This document shows, in pieces, positions 63,163 to 64,000 of a stretch of 64,000 nucleotides of DNA. How positions within the stretch are numbered: the stretch's first letter is position 1; each line of letters starts with the position of its first letter. A model generated the notes under the pieces. The model was not told the DNA's origin. It ran no database searches and was given only the letters and a program-made list of their open reading frames with translations. The stretch is from Spirogloea muscicola (Eukaryota > Streptophyta > Zygnematophyceae > Spirogloeales > Spirogloeaceae). Location of the stretch: the NCBI GenBank assembly GCA_009602725.1, contig WELB01000010.1:409151-473150 (forward strand). Reading direction: 5' to 3'. The position numbers were made by a program, and so were the translations under genes.

Positions 63163-64000
63163 GTGTACAGGAACTGGAGCGTTACAATGTTGGTAGAGGA
63201 GTTCATGCATCTAGCCAGTCTCGTAGAGATTCGGCTGAGTGCAAGGATCTTTGTGAATTCTGAACTAATTTTCTCTTTCGACTTGAAAAACAATCAGGCT
63301 GTACATGGAACTTCATCAGCGAAGCGGCACGTGTGCCACCCTTTCGCCTTCGACATCCATGCACTGGGCCTTCAAGTTCCTAGTGGCTCTTCTTCTCGGC
63401 GGCAATCTGACTTGCCAGGTCAGTACTTGCCTGCTTCAAAACCCTGTGATGGCGGATTGCCGGCCTGTATGGAACACAGGTGACATGGAAGTGAACCCGG
63501 TCGTCGTTGAGCGGCAAAGTTTGGCTGTTTGCCAGGAGCTGGTCGTTGTCCCACTCCTGGTCCCTCGCTCCTGCTGCTAGTACAGCTCTGTGATTTCGAG
63601 GTATGATGCACGTGCTGTTATGATTGCTTGTTTGTCTTAGGCAGAAGTCCTTCTGAGTATTATCTTGCCAACGTGGATCCGCAATATGTCTGCCACCTGT
63701 GACTTGATCCGTCAAGGTATGGTGAGCATGAAGTCGCAAGGAGTTGCCGGACTCCAGCGCGTGTCCTAGCCCTACTCCACCGGTAGTACCACCTCTTAAA
63801 ATCGAGGAGCTCGCTGACGATCTGGCGGAACTCCAGGCGCCAAGTGCGGCTTGCCTGACCTCCAACGACGCGCAGCGCACTGCGCGCCTTCTGGAGCTCC
63901 ATGAGGCCGCGGTCCCGCGTGGGGACCCGGCAGTGGCCTCTTTCACGGGAGCGCTTCTGGAGGAAGTACAGACGCCCATCGCCCATGTGTGCAAGGGCGA
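63163..64000 (+). CDS. Unrecognised gene with membrane segments, cut by the window edge
   Basis: Plus-strand pieces look like consecutive exons. One ends at 63,419, just before a GTCAGT donor, encoding MHWAFKFLVALLLGGNLTCQ. Another, 63,641-63,716, follows a TTGTCTTAG acceptor and encodes AEVLLSIILPTWIRNMSATC then DLIRQ before a GT. A long open stretch from about 63,770 to the edge encodes VVPPLKIEELADDLAELQ and ARLLELHEAAVPRGDPAVA. The first two would form one or two hydrophobic segments. The third is soluble-looking and helical. I do not recognise the family, and phase across the second intron was not confirmed. The opposite strand has a 204-residue frame that looks like a shadow of this one. 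Confidence 0.4.

Overview
The window looks like nuclear DNA of a streptophyte, most likely a charophyte green alga; a bryophyte or lycophyte cannot be excluded. The genes carry many short GT-AG introns. Several products belong to a photosynthetic plant cell: the cytochrome b6 heme-attachment factor CCB1, a phytyl ester synthase-like acyltransferase with a likely transit peptide, a REF/SRPP lipid-droplet protein, a malectin-domain receptor kinase of the CrRLK1L type, a plant gp210 nucleoporin and a cytosolic HSP90 ending in MEEVD. LINE-type retrotransposons with a restriction-like endonuclease domain fit an algal or early streptophyte genome. No species can be named from the sequence alone.

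Layout, left to right. 0.5-3.6 kb: organelle-type seryl-tRNA synthetase (+), whose 5' intron is made of degenerate telomere-like repeats. 3.6-9.6 kb: intergenic DNA filled with 5'-truncated LINEs, a foldback element and a promoter-like repeat. 9.8-11.5 kb: CCB1 (+). 11.7-13.1 kb: an unrecognised minus-strand reading frame with one membrane segment. 13.7-19.7 kb: phytyl ester synthase-like gene (+) with an unusually long central exon. 20.6-21.1 kb: LINE tails. 22.2-23.9 kb: REF/SRPP gene (+). 24.5-37.3 kb: large gp210/NUP210 gene (-), recognisable almost throughout. 37.4-40.8 kb: UNC93-like transporter (+), divergent from NUP210. 42.2-42.7 kb: a cluster of LINE tails. 43.0-46.7 kb: complete HSP90 in 11 exons (+). 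46.7-53.2 kb: gene-poor DNA with minisatellites, an orphan GC island, a hairpin and LINE tails. 53.8-60.0 kb: CrRLK1L-type receptor kinase (+). 60.9-62.5 kb: LINE copies, one with the endonuclease domain. 63.2-64.0 kb: the start or middle of an unrecognised membrane-protein gene (+).

The genes are unrelated housekeeping and signalling loci and do not form a cluster. The recurring non-gene theme is one LINE lineage. At least two subfamilies have left more than a dozen short 3' ends, and most end in a conserved short hairpin built on GGGCTGG/CCAGCCC. The only other repeated architectural theme is telomere-like sequence inside the 5' introns of two genes (SerRS and NUP210). Three single N bases, all in GC-rich gene starts, probably mark unresolved assembly gaps.
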